In this document: positions 1 to 9,337 of the stretch, piece after piece | Layout of the letters: each line of letters starts with the position of its first letter | Position numbering within the stretch: the first letter of the stretch is position 1 | Assembly: GCF_018327685.1 (NCBI RefSeq) | Contig: NZ_BNEL01000001.1 | Location: forward strand, 4,712,001 to 4,776,000 | Source: Streptomyces sp. TS71-3 | GTDB taxonomy: Bacteria; Actinomycetota; Actinomycetes; Streptomycetales; Streptomycetaceae | DNA length: 64,000 nucleotides | Reading direction: 5' to 3' | The notes under the pieces: generated by a model | Told to the model about the DNA's origin: nothing | The model's input: only the letters and a program-made list of their open reading frames with translations | The model's database searches: none | Position numbers and translations under genes: made by a program

Positions 1-144
1 CCACTGCGGGCCCCGTCCGGCAGTGAGTATGCGCGGACACCGATCCGTCGTACCCTTGCGTGGGGCCGACCAGGCAGTGTGCGTCAGAGGTGCTGCCGGG
101 CCGGCCCCCGTCTCTCATCCGTTACCGAGGAAGTTGGTCCAGCC

Positions 145-369
145 GTGGTTCTGGGGTTCTCGATCGCCCTGATCATCTTCAGCCTGCTGCTGATCTTGCT
201 GGTGCTGATGCACAAGGGGAAGGGCGGCGGCCTCTCCGACATGTTCGGTGGCGGCATGCAGTCGTCCGTCGGCGGTTCGTCGGTGGCCGAGCGCAACCTC
301 GACCGCATCACCGTGGTGCTCGGTCTGCTGTGGACCGCGTGCATCGTGGTTCTCGGCATCCTGATGTAG
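145..369 (+). CDS. secG: Preprotein translocase subunit SecG
   Basis: SecG is a small membrane subunit of the SecYEG protein export channel. The 74-residue product has two hydrophobic segments, at about residues 2-22 and 53-73. They are joined by a short loop with the KGKGGGLSDMFGGG stretch typical of SecG. I chose the GTG at 145 because it begins directly at the first membrane helix and gives the normal family length; the longer in-frame extension upstream has no SecG character. In Streptomyces secG follows the gap-pgk-tpi glycolytic genes, which would lie just left of this window. Identification is firm; the exact start is less so. Confidence 0.93.
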   Translation: MVLGFSIALIIFSLLLILLVLMHKGKGGGLSDMFGGGMQSSVGGSSVAERNLDRITVVLGLLWTACIVVLGILM

Positions 370-584
370 CCCCCGGCACCCGCCTCGGCACACAGCGCAC
401 GTATCGTAGCCGTGTCCTCGTGTCAGGTACGCGTTGGCGAGAGCGGCCTATCATGAGGCTTGCGTCTCGGGACTGGGTAACTCCACTCACTGGACGCGCG
501 TTGGGCCTTACGTAGACTAAAGGGCCCGCAGTGGAGCGGACCGCCGACTCGCTCCGCGGCACCATTACGCAGGGAGTTACGACC

Positions 585-920
585 GTGGCAAGTGGCAACG
601 CGATCCGTGGAAGCCGGGTCGGGGCGGGGCCGATGGGCGAGGCCGAGCGTGGCGAGTCCGCGCCGCGGCTGCGCGTCTCCTTCTGGTGCTCTAACGGGCA
701 CGAGACCCAGCCGAGTTTCGCGAGTGACGCGCAGGTCCCGGACACGTGGGACTGTCCACGGTGCGGCTTTCCGGCCGGGCAGGACCGCGACAACCCGCCG
801 GACCCGCCCCGCACCGAGCCGTACAAGACACACCTCGCCTACGTGCGGGAGCGGCGCAGCGACGCCGACGGTGAGGCCATCCTCGCGGAGGCGCTCGCCA
901 AACTCCGAGGCGAGATCTAG
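585..920 (+). CDS. RbpA-family RNA polymerase-binding protein
   Basis: The 111-residue product has the RbpA layout. A short basic N-terminal tail (residues 1-15) precedes a small core domain with Cys35, His39, Cys57 and Cys60 as likely metal ligands. A C-terminal sigma-interaction region with the YVRERRS motif follows at about residues 75-110. RbpA proteins bind RNA polymerase holoenzyme with group 1 and 2 sigma factors and help open the promoter complex. The GTG at 585 is preceded by AGGGAG and starts the conserved ASGNAIRGSR tail. As I recall, the RbpA studied in S. coelicolor (SCO1421) has a different sequence, so this may be the paralogue; I leave the symbol blank. A strong hairpin follows the stop. 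Confidence 0.85.
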   Translation: MASGNAIRGSRVGAGPMGEAERGESAPRLRVSFWCSNGHETQPSFASDAQVPDTWDCPRCGFPAGQDRDNPPDPPRTEPYKTHLAYVRERRSDADGEAILAEALAKLRGEI

Positions 921-928
921 AAGAACCT

Positions 929-964
929 GAGGTCCGTCGGGGCGCCCTTGCCCCCACGGACCTC
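929..964 (+). terminator. Hairpin terminator after the RbpA-family gene
   Basis: Arms 929-943 and 950-964 pair over 15 positions with one C-C mismatch (GAGGTCCGT...ACGGACCTC). The structure begins 8 bases after the stop codon, as expected for a Streptomyces terminator without a long U tract. Confidence 0.7.
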
Positions 965-1140
965 GCGCGTCTTCCACGAAACGCGCCCACCCCTCCGAGC
1001 ACCCCCGGTCCCCGAGGCGTGCCCGGGGCTCTGACGCGCCCCACACGCACCGCAGAGCCGCCCGGCCCGGGTTTGTGGTGCCGCGCGGCTTCGGGACTGC
1101 GTGGTCGTTTGTGCCTCGCGGTACTCGTTTTCTGCCTCGC

Positions 1141-1228
1141 GCCCGGTGATCGATCGTGTCACCGGGCGCCCCCGCCTCAGCGCAACCCGGCCGTGAGCCC
1201 CCCGCCGTGCAGGGCGTGGGGCTCACGG
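1141..1228 (-). terminator. Two hairpins in the convergent rbpA-like/chitinase gap
   Basis: Two hairpins lie here. GCCCGGTGA (1141-1149) pairs with TCACCGGGC (1159-1167). CCGTGAGCCCC (1191-1201) pairs with GGGGCTCACGG (1218-1228). The second lies 23 bases beyond the chitinase stop and is the likely terminator of that gene. The rest of 965-1251 shows nothing recognisable. Confidence 0.6.
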
Positions 1229-1251
1229 ACCGGAGATCGGGGGAGGGGGGA

Positions 1252-2781
1252 TCAGCAGGCGCCGAGGTCCTGCCAGACGCCCCACTCGCCCGTGGTGCCC
1301 GGCTCCTCGCCGGTGGTCCACCACTTGGCCTTCCAGTTGTGGCCGTCGTGCGAGACCTGGTCGCCGCCGACGTAGATCGCGCCCGAGTCCCAGGGCTGCG
1401 CGGTGCACCCCGAGCCGGTGCCGCCGGTGACCTTCAGGGTGTACGTCGCGGTGTGGCCGGCCTTGTCGCCCGTGCCGGTGACCGTGAGCGTGTAGGTGCC
1501 CGAAGCTGCGGCCGTGGTCGTGTTGACGGTGAGCGTGGTGGAGCCGCCGGCCGTCACGGAGGTCGGGTTGAGGGAGGCGGTGACGCCGGGGGGCGCGCCG
1601 CTGACCGACAGCCTGACGCTCTGCGCCGATCCCGCCGTCACCGCGGTGTTCACCTTGGCGGTGGCCGAGCCGCCCGCGGCCACCGTCGCGGAGGCGGGGG
1701 TGAGGCTCAGGGAGAAGTCGTTGCTCGGCGGCGTCGTGGTGCCGCCGGTGAACGGCTCGAAGACGTGCGAGAAGTCCCAGGTGCCCTGCTCGATACCGGA
1801 GCAGCCGTCCGCGGCGCCACCGCCGGGGCAGCTCCCGTTGTCGCGTTGCAGCGCCCAGAAGGAGAGGGTGTCGATGCCCTTGGAGACCGCCCAGTCGTAG
1901 ACCTGCCTGGCTCCCGCGACGGTGAGGGTCTCGGCCGTGCCGTAGTCGTCGACGCCCGGCATCTCCGTGACGCCGACCATGCCCCACAGATCGGCGTCCG
2001 CCTTGCCCGGGTAGAGGTTCGCGAGCTGGTCGTGCAGCCCCTGGGCCGCCGTCTGCGTGTCCCTGGCCATGTCGTGCGGGTCGGCGCCGTCGTAGTAGTC
2101 GAACGTCATGATGTTCGCGACGTCGAAGCGCGTGCCGTTCTGCACGGCGTTGCGCAGTACCGCGAGGCCGTCGGGGGCGAGCCCCGAGGTGGTCGTCGGC
2201 AGGGTGTAGGAGATCTGGAGCGTCCGGCCGTTCGCGGCAGCCCAGTCCTCGACCTGCTTGATCGCCTTGTTCCGCCGGTCGATCCCCGCGGTGTTGCCGA
2301 GCGAGTCGACCTCGATGTCCATGTCGAGCCGCGCGATGTCGTAGGTCGTGACGACCTTCTCGTAGGCGGCGGCGATCTTGCTGACGTCGGTGCAGCTGTC
2401 GGCCATCTCGGTGCCCGTGGTGTCCGCGGTGTACCCGCCGAACGAGGGGATGACGTCGCCGCCGGCGGCCTGGATGGTCCTGATGTCGGCGCCGAAGGTG
2501 CTCTGGGCGATCGGTGAGCCGCTGTCACCGTTCCAGTACGGGGTGCAGGACCCGGGTGACTGCGTCTGGATGAACGCCATGGTCAGGTGCTTGGCACCGG
2601 ACTGCGCGCTGAGCGCGGCCGGGCTCTCGCCGGTCCACGCCTCGAAGTAGGGGGCGAAGACATGGGAGGGCAGAGGCGTGGCGGCCTCGGCGGGGCCCGC
2701 GCCCAGCGCGGACAGGCCCGCACCGGCCAGGGCGACCGCGGCCGCCGTGAGCAGGGCTCTGAGCGAGCGGATACGTCTCAT
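1252..2781 (-). CDS. Secreted GH18 chitinase with a chitin-binding module
   Basis: This exported enzyme should hydrolyse chitin. The start chosen is the ATG at 2781, with AAGGA 8 bases upstream, which opens directly into a signal peptide (MRRIRSL, then a hydrophobic core, cleavage near Ala34). A GH18 catalytic barrel follows at about residues 37-360, with the DxDxE motif as Asp153-Met-Asp155-Ile-Glu157; Glu157 is the expected catalytic acid. A beta-sandwich, FnIII-like region covers about 375-460, and a CBM5/12-type module with WDSGAIYVGGDQVSHDG ends the 509-residue protein. A DasR-like site lies about 110 bp upstream of the start, consistent with N-acetylglucosamine control. Upstream in-frame codons are rejected because they lack signal-peptide character. 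Confidence 0.9.
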   Translation of the reverse strand: MRRIRSLRALLTAAAVALAGAGLSALGAGPAEAATPLPSHVFAPYFEAWTGESPAALSAQSGAKHLTMAFIQTQSPGSCTPYWNGDSGSPIAQSTFGADIRTIQAAGGDVIPSFGGYTADTTGTEMADSCTDVSKIAAAYEKVVTTYDIARLDMDIEVDSLGNTAGIDRRNKAIKQVEDWAAANGRTLQISYTLPTTTSGLAPDGLAVLRNAVQNGTRFDVANIMTFDYYDGADPHDMARDTQTAAQGLHDQLANLYPGKADADLWGMVGVTEMPGVDDYGTAETLTVAGARQVYDWAVSKGIDTLSFWALQRDNGSCPGGGAADGCSGIEQGTWDFSHVFEPFTGGTTTPPSNDFSLSLTPASATVAAGGSATAKVNTAVTAGSAQSVRLSVSGAPPGVTASLNPTSVTAGGSTTLTVNTTTAAASGTYTLTVTGTGDKAGHTATYTLKVTGGTGSGCTAQPWDSGAIYVGGDQVSHDGHNWKAKWWTTGEEPGTTGEWGVWQDLGAC

Positions 2782-3140
2782 GGGTGTCCTTGGTGGGAGG
2801 TGACGGGAGCCGTCGGCTCCGTCGCGGCATGAAGGGACGAACAACGGAGTAGCCCCCGCTCTGACGCCGCGTCAATGGGCCGCACCAAATCAGGACTAGA
2901 CCAATTCCGTGCTCCGGGTCTCAGGAAACCCCGCAGGCAGCGCGTCCGCGCGGGTCAGACCCCGGGTGTGGACCGGCGAGGTGCCCGTGCCACGCCGCGC
3001 ACCGATTGCCACACCTGCGACACCTATAGTGTTTTGGCCTGGAGACAGCCGACAGACGGCGGGAGACGGCCGGCTGCAGGGTCTCGGACGGGCGGAGCAA
3101 GGTTACGTACGGCTGGTACGAGAGAAGGCTGAAGTCCCAC
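2782..3140. other. Divergent control region between chitinase and pgi
   Basis: This 359-base gap separates divergent genes. It holds the DasR-like site at 2891-2906 and a TATAGT hexamer at 3025-3030 that could be the -10 element for pgi, though no good -35 sits 17-18 bases before it. I see no gene here. Confidence 0.6.
2891..2906 (-). promoter_or_regulatory. Candidate DasR-responsive element (dre)
   Basis: On the minus strand the site reads AATTGGTCTAGTCCTG. The core TTGGTCTAGTCC matches 10 of 12 positions of the known DasR core TGGTCTAGACCA when aligned from TGGTCTAG. DasR is the GntR-family repressor of chitin and N-acetylglucosamine genes in Streptomyces, and chitinase genes are established targets. 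It sits about 110-125 bases before the chitinase start. Confidence 0.6.
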
Positions 3141-4793
3141 ATGAACGCTGATAGCCGAGCCAGGCTGAACCAGCTGCCCCAGTGGACGGCTCTGGGCAAG
3201 CACCTGGAGGAGCTGGGGGAGGTGCGGCTGCGCGAGCTGTTCGACGCGGACCCCGACCGCGCCACCCGGTACACCCTCCAGGTCGGCGATCTGCACATCG
3301 ACTACTCCAAGCACCTTGTGACCGACGAGACCCTCCGGCTGCTGCGGGAGCTCGCCGCCGCCACCGACGTGGCCGGCCTGCGCGACGCCATGTTCCGCGG
3401 CGAGAAGATCAACACCACCGAGGACCGCGCCGTCCTGCACCTCGCACTGCGCGCGCCGAGCGACACCGTCATCGAGGTCGACGGGGAGAACGTCGTCCCC
3501 AAGGTGCACGCCGTGCTCGACAAGATGACGGACTTCGCCGACCGGATCCGCTCCGGCGCCTGGACCGGGCACACCGGAAAGCGCATCAAGAACGTCGTCA
3601 ACATCGGCATCGGCGGCTCCGACCTCGGCCCCGCCATGGCCTACGAGGCGCTGCGGACCTTCGCCGACCGCGACCTGACGGTCCGTTTCGTCTCCAACGT
3701 CGACGGCGCCGACCTGCACGAGGCGGTGCGCGACCTGGACGCCGCCGAGACGCTGTTCATCATCGCCTCGAAGACGTTCACCACCATCGAGACGGTCACC
3801 AACGCCACCTCGGCCCGCCAGTGGCTGCTGTCCGAGCTGGGCGCCGGCCAGGAGGCCGTCGCCAAGCACTTCGTGGCGCTGTCGACCAACGCCGGCAAGG
3901 TCTCCGAGTTCGGCATCGACACGGAGAACATGTTCGAGTTCTGGGACTGGGTCGGCGGCCGCTACTCGTACGACTCGGCCATCGGCCTCTCCCTGATGGT
4001 CGCCATCGGCCCCGATCGCTTCCGGGAGATGCTGGACGGCTTCCACCTGGTCGACCGGCACTTCCACGCCGCCCCGCCCGAGCACAACGCCCCCTTCCTG
4101 CTGGGCCTGCTGGGCATCTGGTACGGCAACTTCCACGACGCGCAGTCCCACGCGGTACTGCCGTACTCGCACTACCTGTCCAAGTTCACGGCGTACCTCC
4201 AGCAGCTCGACATGGAGTCGAACGGCAAGCACGTGGACCGCGACGGCAACGACGTGGACTGGGGGACCGGGCCCGTCGTCTGGGGCACGCCCGGCACCAA
4301 CGGCCAGCACGCCTACTACCAGCTCATCCACCAGGGCACCAAGCTGATCCCCGCCGACTTCATCGGCTTCGCCCAGCCCGTGCCCGAGCTGTCGCCCGAG
4401 TTCGCCGCACAGCACGACCTGCTGATGGCCAACTTCTTCGCCCAGACCCAGGCCCTGGCCTTCGGCAAGAGCCCGGAGGAGGTGCGCGCCGAGGGCGTCG
4501 CCGAGGAGCTGGTGCCGCACAAGACCTTCAAGGGGAACCGGCCCACCACGACCATCCTCGCGAAGGAACTGACCCCCTCGGTCCTCGGCCAGCTCATCGC
4601 GCTCTACGAGCACAAGGTGTTCGTCCAGGGTGCGGTCTGGAACATCGACTCGTTCGACCAGTGGGGCGTGGAACTGGGCAAGGTCCTCGCCAAGCGGGTG
4701 GAGCCGGCCCTCACGGAGGGCGCCGAGGTGCCGGGCCTGGACCCGTCCACCAAGGCCCTGGTCGGCAAGTACCGGGAGCTGCGCGGGCGCTGA
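3141..4793 (+). CDS. pgi: Glucose-6-phosphate isomerase
   Basis: Interconverts glucose 6-phosphate and fructose 6-phosphate in the cytoplasm. The 550-residue length is normal for bacterial Pgi. Family signatures are visible: [16 protein letters not shown] in the sugar-phosphate site, [11 protein letters not shown] with catalytic Glu359, and [13 protein letters not shown] with catalytic His390. The gene is divergent from the chitinase and followed by a perfect 15-bp hairpin. It lies near the pentose phosphate genes, so glucose 6-phosphate and fructose 6-phosphate can be exchanged between the two routes. No defects are seen. Confidence 0.97.
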   Translation: MNADSRARLNQLPQWTALGKHLEELGEVRLRELFDADPDRATRYTLQVGDLHIDYSKHLVTDETLRLLRELAAATDVAGLRDAMFRGEKINTTEDRAVLHLALRAPSDTVIEVDGENVVPKVHAVLDKMTDFADRIRSGAWTGHTGKRIKNVVNIGIGGSDLGPAMAYEALRTFADRDLTVRFVSNVDGADLHEAVRDLDAAETLFIIASKTFTTIETVTNATSARQWLLSELGAGQEAVAKHFVALSTNAGKVSEFGIDTENMFEFWDWVGGRYSYDSAIGLSLMVAIGPDRFREMLDGFHLVDRHFHAAPPEHNAPFLLGLLGIWYGNFHDAQSHAVLPYSHYLSKFTAYLQQLDMESNGKHVDRDGNDVDWGTGPVVWGTPGTNGQHAYYQLIHQGTKLIPADFIGFAQPVPELSPEFAAQHDLLMANFFAQTQALAFGKSPEEVRAEGVAEELVPHKTFKGNRPTTTILAKELTPSVLGQLIALYEHKVFVQGAVWNIDSFDQWGVELGKVLAKRVEPALTEGAEVPGLDPSTKALVGKYRELRGR

Positions 4794-4817
4794 GCCCGGC
4801 GGTACCGCCACGCACGC

Positions 4818-4855
4818 ACGACGGCCCGGAGCGCATCGCCGCTCCGGGCCGTCGT
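4818..4855 (+). terminator. Perfect 15-bp hairpin terminator after pgi
   Basis: ACGACGGCCCGGAGC (4818-4832) and its exact reverse complement (4841-4855) flank an 8-base loop. It lies between the convergent pgi and the small secreted protein gene and could stop transcription from both sides. Confidence 0.8.
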
Positions 4856-4895
4856 GACGTGCGGCGGACGCCGCGTGCGAGGTGCCGCCGGTGCG

Positions 4896-5378
4896 TCAGC
4901 TCACCGGGTCGGAGATGCCGGTGATGACGCCCTCGACGTTGCTGTAGCGCACCTCGACCGTGCTGGTGCCGCTGCCCCACTGCAGGTCGACGTGGAGGTA
5001 GACGGTGCCGGCGGCGGTCTCCTCGTAGACGGCCGTGGCGCTGTCGGGCACGTTCTGCGCGTGCAGGATGCCGTTCGCGTGGTTGGCCTCCTGCCAGCTC
5101 TCGACGTCCGCCTGCGCCCTGCTGGAGAGGTACTCGGCGACCAGCTTGTCGGCCGTCGTGAAGTCCTCGCTGCGTACGGCGTCGATGTACGCGTTGTAGA
5201 ACGTGTCGACGCGCTGCACGGCGCCCACCGTCGCGGTGTGGGCCGCGGCCACGCTGGTCGGCGCCTGGTGCGCGCCGGCGCCGGCGGCCAGCGCGGGCGT
5301 GGCGACGGCGAGCGGCAGCGCGGCGGCCGTGATGCCGACCGTGAGTGCGGTCCGGCGGATTATGCGGTTCCTGAACAT
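4896..5378 (-). CDS. Small secreted protein of unknown function
   Basis: I do not recognise a named family. The ATG at 5378 has GGAG 9 bases upstream and starts a clear Sec signal peptide: a basic MFRNRIIRR head, a hydrophobic core and an ATPALAAGA cleavage region near residue 31. The mature part of about 128 residues is acidic, with a helical stretch around YIDAVRSEDFTTADKLVAEYL and a C-terminal beta-rich half (TVYLHVDLQWGSGTSTVEV). It has no cysteine or membrane anchor after the signal. Upstream lies an unusually AT-rich leader and intergenic tract of over 450 bases. It could be an NTF2-like or nuclease-inhibitor-like fold, but this is speculation. Confidence 0.8.
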   Translation of the reverse strand: MFRNRIIRRTALTVGITAAALPLAVATPALAAGAGAHQAPTSVAAAHTATVGAVQRVDTFYNAYIDAVRSEDFTTADKLVAEYLSSRAQADVESWQEANHANGILHAQNVPDSATAVYEETAAGTVYLHVDLQWGSGTSTVEVRYSNVEGVITGISDPVS

Positions 5379-5858
5379 GAAGTGTGTCTCCGTACCCCGT
5401 TTACCAAAGCGATCAGCCCCTTTTCGGTGGCTGATTGAAAAACTATCACGCCGGAACAGCGAAAACCGCCGCCACTCTGCCACAAATTCATGGTGAATGC
5501 TGCGACTTGGAAATACTTCCTTCTCCCGCACAACCCTTATGCCGCGTCGCTTGTCTATGTGATTCCGGGTCAGCCGCCGTCCGTCACTTCCGTCCCTTCC
5601 ACCCCTCCGACCTGCTCGTTATCCGTCGAAGAGGTGCCCCTCGCGACCCGGGAGCAGCCGGACACCACGCCGACCTGGCGGGCCGAGCGGGCGGCAAGGC
5701 GGCCGGAGTATCACACCGACCTTGTTTATCGGGGTCGCGTTCGCGTGCCATCGGGACCGCGTTCGCGCGCCAATTGACGTCAGCGGTGATCTCTGTGAAT
5801 TCTCCGCGGGTGTGGCCGCTGAAACTGCTTTTGCGACGCCGGAGTTGTGCAGCGCACG
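5379..5858. other. Long low-GC upstream region of the small secreted protein gene
   Basis: These 480 bases are less GC-rich than their surroundings and contain no convincing gene. A short inverted repeat, ATCAGCC at 5412-5418 with GGCTGAT at 5429-5435, falls in the expected mRNA leader, about 35-60 bases before the ATG. The rest holds no motif I can name. Open frames here lack coding character. Confidence 0.5.
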
Positions 5859-5897
5859 GCTGAGGGGCGGTGGCGCCGCGCGCCACCGCCCCTCAGC
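5859..5897 (-). terminator. 18-bp hairpin terminator of the pentose phosphate operon
   Basis: An 18-base arm (5859-5876) pairs perfectly with 5880-5897 around a 3-base loop. It starts 29 bases beyond the pgl stop codon and is the likely end of the tkt-tal-zwf-opcA-pgl transcript. Confidence 0.8.
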
Positions 5898-5926
5898 GCT
5901 CGCGGCCGAAGCTGTCCTTCACCGCC

Positions 5927-6712
5927 TCACGCGGATGCCGGCGGATACAGGCTCCGCGGCAGCCGGCCCGCAGCCGCCCGGTCCAGCAGCCACAGCGTGC
6001 GCGACCTGCCGTACGCGCCCGCGGCGGGCGCCTGCACCTCGCCCGCCCCGGACAGCGCGATCTCCGCCGCCCGTGCCTTGTCCTCGCCCGCCGCCAGCAG
6101 CCAGACCTCACGGGCCGCGCGGATCGCGGGGAGGGTCAGGGAGATACGGGTGGGCGGGGGCTTGGGCGCGCCGTGCACGCCGACCACCGTGCGCTCCGTC
6201 TCGCGGACCGCGGGAAGCTCGGGGAACAGCGACGCCACATGCGTGTCGGGACCGACGCCCAGCATCAGCACGTCGAAACCGGGCACCGGGCCGTGGTCCT
6301 CGGGGCCGGCCGCGGCGGCCAGCTCCTCGGCGTAGGCCGCGGCCGCCGCGTCGGCGTCCTTGCCGTACGGGCCGTCCGAGACCGGCATCGCGTGCACCCG
6401 CGCCGGGTCCAGCGGCACCGAGTCGAGCAGGGCCTGGCGGGCCTGCGTGACGTTGCGCTCCGGGTCGCCCTCCGGCAGGAACCGCTCGTCGCCCCACCAC
6501 AGGTCGAGGCGGGCCCAGTCCACCGCGTCCCGGGCGGGCGCGGCGGCGAGCGCGGCCAGCAGGCCGTTGCCGTTGCGCCCGCCCGTGAGCACGACCGAGG
6601 CCGTGCCGCGGGCGGACTGGGCGTCCACGATCCTGGTGATGAGCCGGGCCGCCGCGGCCTGGGCCATCAGCTCCTTGTCACGGTGGACGACGAGCTGCGG
6701 TGCCGTGCTCAC
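5927..6712 (-). CDS. pgl: 6-phosphogluconolactonase
   Basis: Hydrolyses 6-phosphogluconolactone to 6-phosphogluconate, the second step of the oxidative pentose phosphate pathway. The 261-residue protein has the DevB/SOL-type fold, with DLWWGDERFLPEGDPERN as the typical active-site segment and GVGPDTHVASLFP near the middle. The GTG start at 6712 overlaps the opcA stop in a GTGA tetranucleotide, which indicates translational coupling. It is the last gene of the operon and is followed by an 18-bp hairpin. Confidence 0.94.
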   Translation of the reverse strand: MSTAPQLVVHRDKELMAQAAAARLITRIVDAQSARGTASVVLTGGRNGNGLLAALAAAPARDAVDWARLDLWWGDERFLPEGDPERNVTQARQALLDSVPLDPARVHAMPVSDGPYGKDADAAAAAYAEELAAAAGPEDHGPVPGFDVLMLGVGPDTHVASLFPELPAVRETERTVVGVHGAPKPPPTRISLTLPAIRAAREVWLLAAGEDKARAAEIALSGAGEVQAPAAGAYGRSRTLWLLDRAAAGRLPRSLYPPASA

Positions 6713-7788
6713 TTGGCCGGCGCCTTCTTGGCCTCGGCCTTGGCCGAGGTCTTCTTCGCCGGACCCTTGGCCGGCTCCTCCGCCCGCGCCACGGGCTCCG
6801 AGGAGCCCTCCGAGGACGCCGACGCCCGCCTACCGGGGTTGCCGCCCTCAGAGGCGTCCTCGGGCTCGGTGAGCCGGTCCACGCCGTACCGCAGCGCGGA
6901 CGCGTAGATGTCGTCGGGGTCGAGCCTGCGCAGCTCCTCCGCGATCAGCTCCGACGTCTCACGCCGCTGGAGCGCCACCGCGCGGTCCGGCTGGCCCTGG
7001 ATGGACAGGCTCGCCAGCGAGCCGTTGGCGCGGTGCAGGACGATGGGGCCGCTGGTGGTCTCCATCCGGACACCGGTCAGCCCGGGCCCCGTGGACAGCG
7101 CCCGCCGCACCGGCACGTCCAGGCGGTCCGCCAGCCACATCGCCAGCAGCTCCACGCTCGGGTTGAACTCCTCGCCGTCCACCTCCGCGCTGGTGACCCG
7201 GCACGTGACCTGGTCGAGGGCGGCGGCCAGCATCGAGCGCCAGGGCGTGATGCGGGTCCACGCCAGGTCCGTGTCGCCCGGGGTGTAGGCCTCGGCCCTG
7301 GCGCCCAGCTCCTCCAGCGGAGCCTCGGCGGCGTAGGTGTCCGTGACCCTGCGCTGGGCCAGCGCGCCGAGCGGGTCCTTCGCGGGGTCGAGCGGGGCGT
7401 TCACCGGCCACCAGACGACCACGGGGGCGTCCGGCAGCAGCAGCGGCAGCACCACCGACTGGGCGTGGTTGACCACCTCGCCGTACAGCCGCAGCACGAC
7501 CGTCTCGCCGGTGCCCGCGTCCGCGCCCACCCGGACCTCCGCGTCCAGGCGGGAGTTCGTGCGGTCACGGGGCGAGCGGGAGACGCGCTTGACGACGACG
7601 AGCGTGCGGGACGGGTGCTCATGGGACGCCTCGCTCGCCGCCTTCAGCGAGTCGTAGGCGTTCTCCTCGTCGGTGACGATGACCAGGGTGAGCACCATGC
7701 CGACGGCCGGACTGCCGATCGCGCGGCGGCCCCGCACCAGGGCTTTGTTGATGTCGCTGGCCGTGGTGTTCGTCAGGTCGATGTTCAT
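6709..7788 (-). CDS. opcA: OpcA, allosteric effector of glucose-6-phosphate dehydrogenase
   Basis: OpcA is the partner protein that activates or assembles Zwf in cyanobacteria and actinobacteria. The ATG at 7788 overlaps the zwf stop in an ATGA, and gives a 359-residue protein beginning MNIDLTNTTASDINKALVRG, the usual OpcA start. The C-terminal 55 or so residues are a low-complexity Ala/Lys/Glu/Ser tail that is often variable in Streptomyces. Its position between zwf and pgl is the conserved actinobacterial arrangement. Confidence 0.94.
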   Translation of the reverse strand: MNIDLTNTTASDINKALVRGRRAIGSPAVGMVLTLVIVTDEENAYDSLKAASEASHEHPSRTLVVVKRVSRSPRDRTNSRLDAEVRVGADAGTGETVVLRLYGEVVNHAQSVVLPLLLPDAPVVVWWPVNAPLDPAKDPLGALAQRRVTDTYAAEAPLEELGARAEAYTPGDTDLAWTRITPWRSMLAAALDQVTCRVTSAEVDGEEFNPSVELLAMWLADRLDVPVRRALSTGPGLTGVRMETTSGPIVLHRANGSLASLSIQGQPDRAVALQRRETSELIAEELRRLDPDDIYASALRYGVDRLTEPEDASEGGNPGRRASASSEGSSEPVARAEEPAKGPAKKTSAKAEAKKAPAK

Positions 7789-9332
7789 GGCCGACGCCAG
7801 CTCCGTCCGTCTCGTTCGAGCATTTCGTCCGCCTCGACGGGTCCCCAGGTGCCCGCGGGATACTGCGGCGGCTTGCCGTTCTTCGCCCAGTACCGCTCGA
7901 CCGGGTCGAGGATCCTCCAGGAGAGCTCGACCTCCTCGGTGCGCGGGAAGAGGTTGGCGTCGCCGAGCAGGACGTCCAGGATGAGCCGCTCGTACGCCTC
8001 GGGGCTGGACTCGGTGAAGGACTCGCCGTAGGCGAAGTCCATCGACACGTCCCGCACCTCCATCGAGGTGCCCGGCACCTTCGAGCCGAACCTCATCGTC
8101 ACGCCCTCGTCCGGCTGCACCCGGATGACCAGGGCGTTCTGGGTCAGCTCCTCCGTCGCGGTGTGGTCGAAGGGGGAGTGCGGGGCGCGCTGGAAGACCA
8201 CCGCGATCTCGGTGACGCGCCGGCCCAGGCGCTTGCCGGTGCGCAGGTAGAACGGCACGCCCGCCCAGCGGCGGTTGTCGATGGCCAGCTTGACCGCGGC
8301 GTAGGTGTCGGTGCTGGAGTGCGGGTCGATGCCCTCCTCCTGCAGGTAGCCGATCACCTTCTCGCCGCCCTGCCAGCCGGCCGCGTACTGCGCCAGCACC
8401 GTGTCCTTGCCGAGCTCCTTGGGGAGCCGCACGGCGCCGAGGACCTTGGTCTTCTCGGCGGCCAGCGCCTGCGCGTCGAAGGAGGCGGGCTCCTCCATGG
8501 CGGTCAGCGCCAGCAGCTGGAGCAGGTGGTTCTGGATGACGTCGCGTGCGGCGCCGATCCCGTCGTAGTAACCGGCGCGGCCACCGATGCCGATGTCCTC
8601 GGCCATGGTGATCTGCACGTGGTCGACGTAGCTGCGGTTCCAGATCGGCTCGAAGAGCGTGTTGGCGAAGCGGAGCGCCAGGATGTTCTGGACGGTCTCC
8701 TTGCCGAGGTAGTGGTCGATGCGGAAGACCTGGTCGGGCGCGAAGACCTCGTGCACGATGGCGTTCAGGTCCTGCGCCGAGGTCAGGTCGTGCCCGAAGG
8801 GCTTCTCGATGACGGCCCGCCGCCACGATCCGTCCGCCTGGTCGGCGAGGCCGTGCTTCTTCAGCTGCTGCACGACCTTGGGGAAGAACTTCGGCGGGAC
8901 CGAGAGGTAGAAGGCGAAGTTGCCGCCGGTGCCCTGGGCCTCGTCGAGCTCCTTGATGGTGTCGCGCAGCTGCTCGAAGGCGGCGTCGTCGTCGAACGTG
9001 CCCTGGACGAAGCGCATGCCCTGGCTGAGCTGCTGCCAGACCTCCTCGCGGAACGGCGTGCGGGAGTGCTCCTTGACCGCGTCGTGGACCTCCTGGGCGA
9101 AGTCCTCGTGCTGCCACTCGCGGCGCGCGAAGCCCACCAGGGAGAAGCCCGGGGGCAGCAGGCCGCGGTTGGCGAGGTCGTACACGGCCGGCATCAGCTT
9201 CTTGCGGGACAGGTCGCCCGTGACCCCGAAGATCACCAGGCCGGACGGCCCCGCGATGCGCGGGAGCCGCCGGTCGGCAGGGTCACGGAGCGGGTTCGCC
9301 CCGGTGACCTGGGTGTCGGTAGCGCTGGACAC
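7785..9332 (-). CDS. zwf: Glucose-6-phosphate 1-dehydrogenase
   Basis: Oxidises glucose 6-phosphate to 6-phosphogluconolactone with NADP and is the committed step of the oxidative pentose phosphate pathway. The coenzyme motif FGVTGDLSRKK lies at about residues 35-45, and the active-site signature RIDHYLGKE around Asp206-Lys211. I chose the GTG at 9332, which has GGAGGG about 9 bases upstream and yields 515 residues, normal for the family. Only 5 bases separate it from the tal stop, and its own stop overlaps opcA. Confidence 0.95.
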   Translation of the reverse strand: MSSATDTQVTGANPLRDPADRRLPRIAGPSGLVIFGVTGDLSRKKLMPAVYDLANRGLLPPGFSLVGFARREWQHEDFAQEVHDAVKEHSRTPFREEVWQQLSQGMRFVQGTFDDDAAFEQLRDTIKELDEAQGTGGNFAFYLSVPPKFFPKVVQQLKKHGLADQADGSWRRAVIEKPFGHDLTSAQDLNAIVHEVFAPDQVFRIDHYLGKETVQNILALRFANTLFEPIWNRSYVDHVQITMAEDIGIGGRAGYYDGIGAARDVIQNHLLQLLALTAMEEPASFDAQALAAEKTKVLGAVRLPKELGKDTVLAQYAAGWQGGEKVIGYLQEEGIDPHSSTDTYAAVKLAIDNRRWAGVPFYLRTGKRLGRRVTEIAVVFQRAPHSPFDHTATEELTQNALVIRVQPDEGVTMRFGSKVPGTSMEVRDVSMDFAYGESFTESSPEAYERLILDVLLGDANLFPRTEEVELSWRILDPVERYWAKNGKPPQYPAGTWGPVEADEMLERDGRSWRRP

Positions 9333-9337
9333 CGTGC

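Noticed and set aside
1156..2517. Long plus-strand frame opposite the chitinase
   Set aside because: It is the antisense of a gene with full GH18 motifs and is a high-GC shadow.
5435..5863. Plus-strand frames in the low-GC gap upstream of the small secreted protein
   Set aside because: No ribosome site, no coding-type third-position bias and no family; most likely regulatory DNA.
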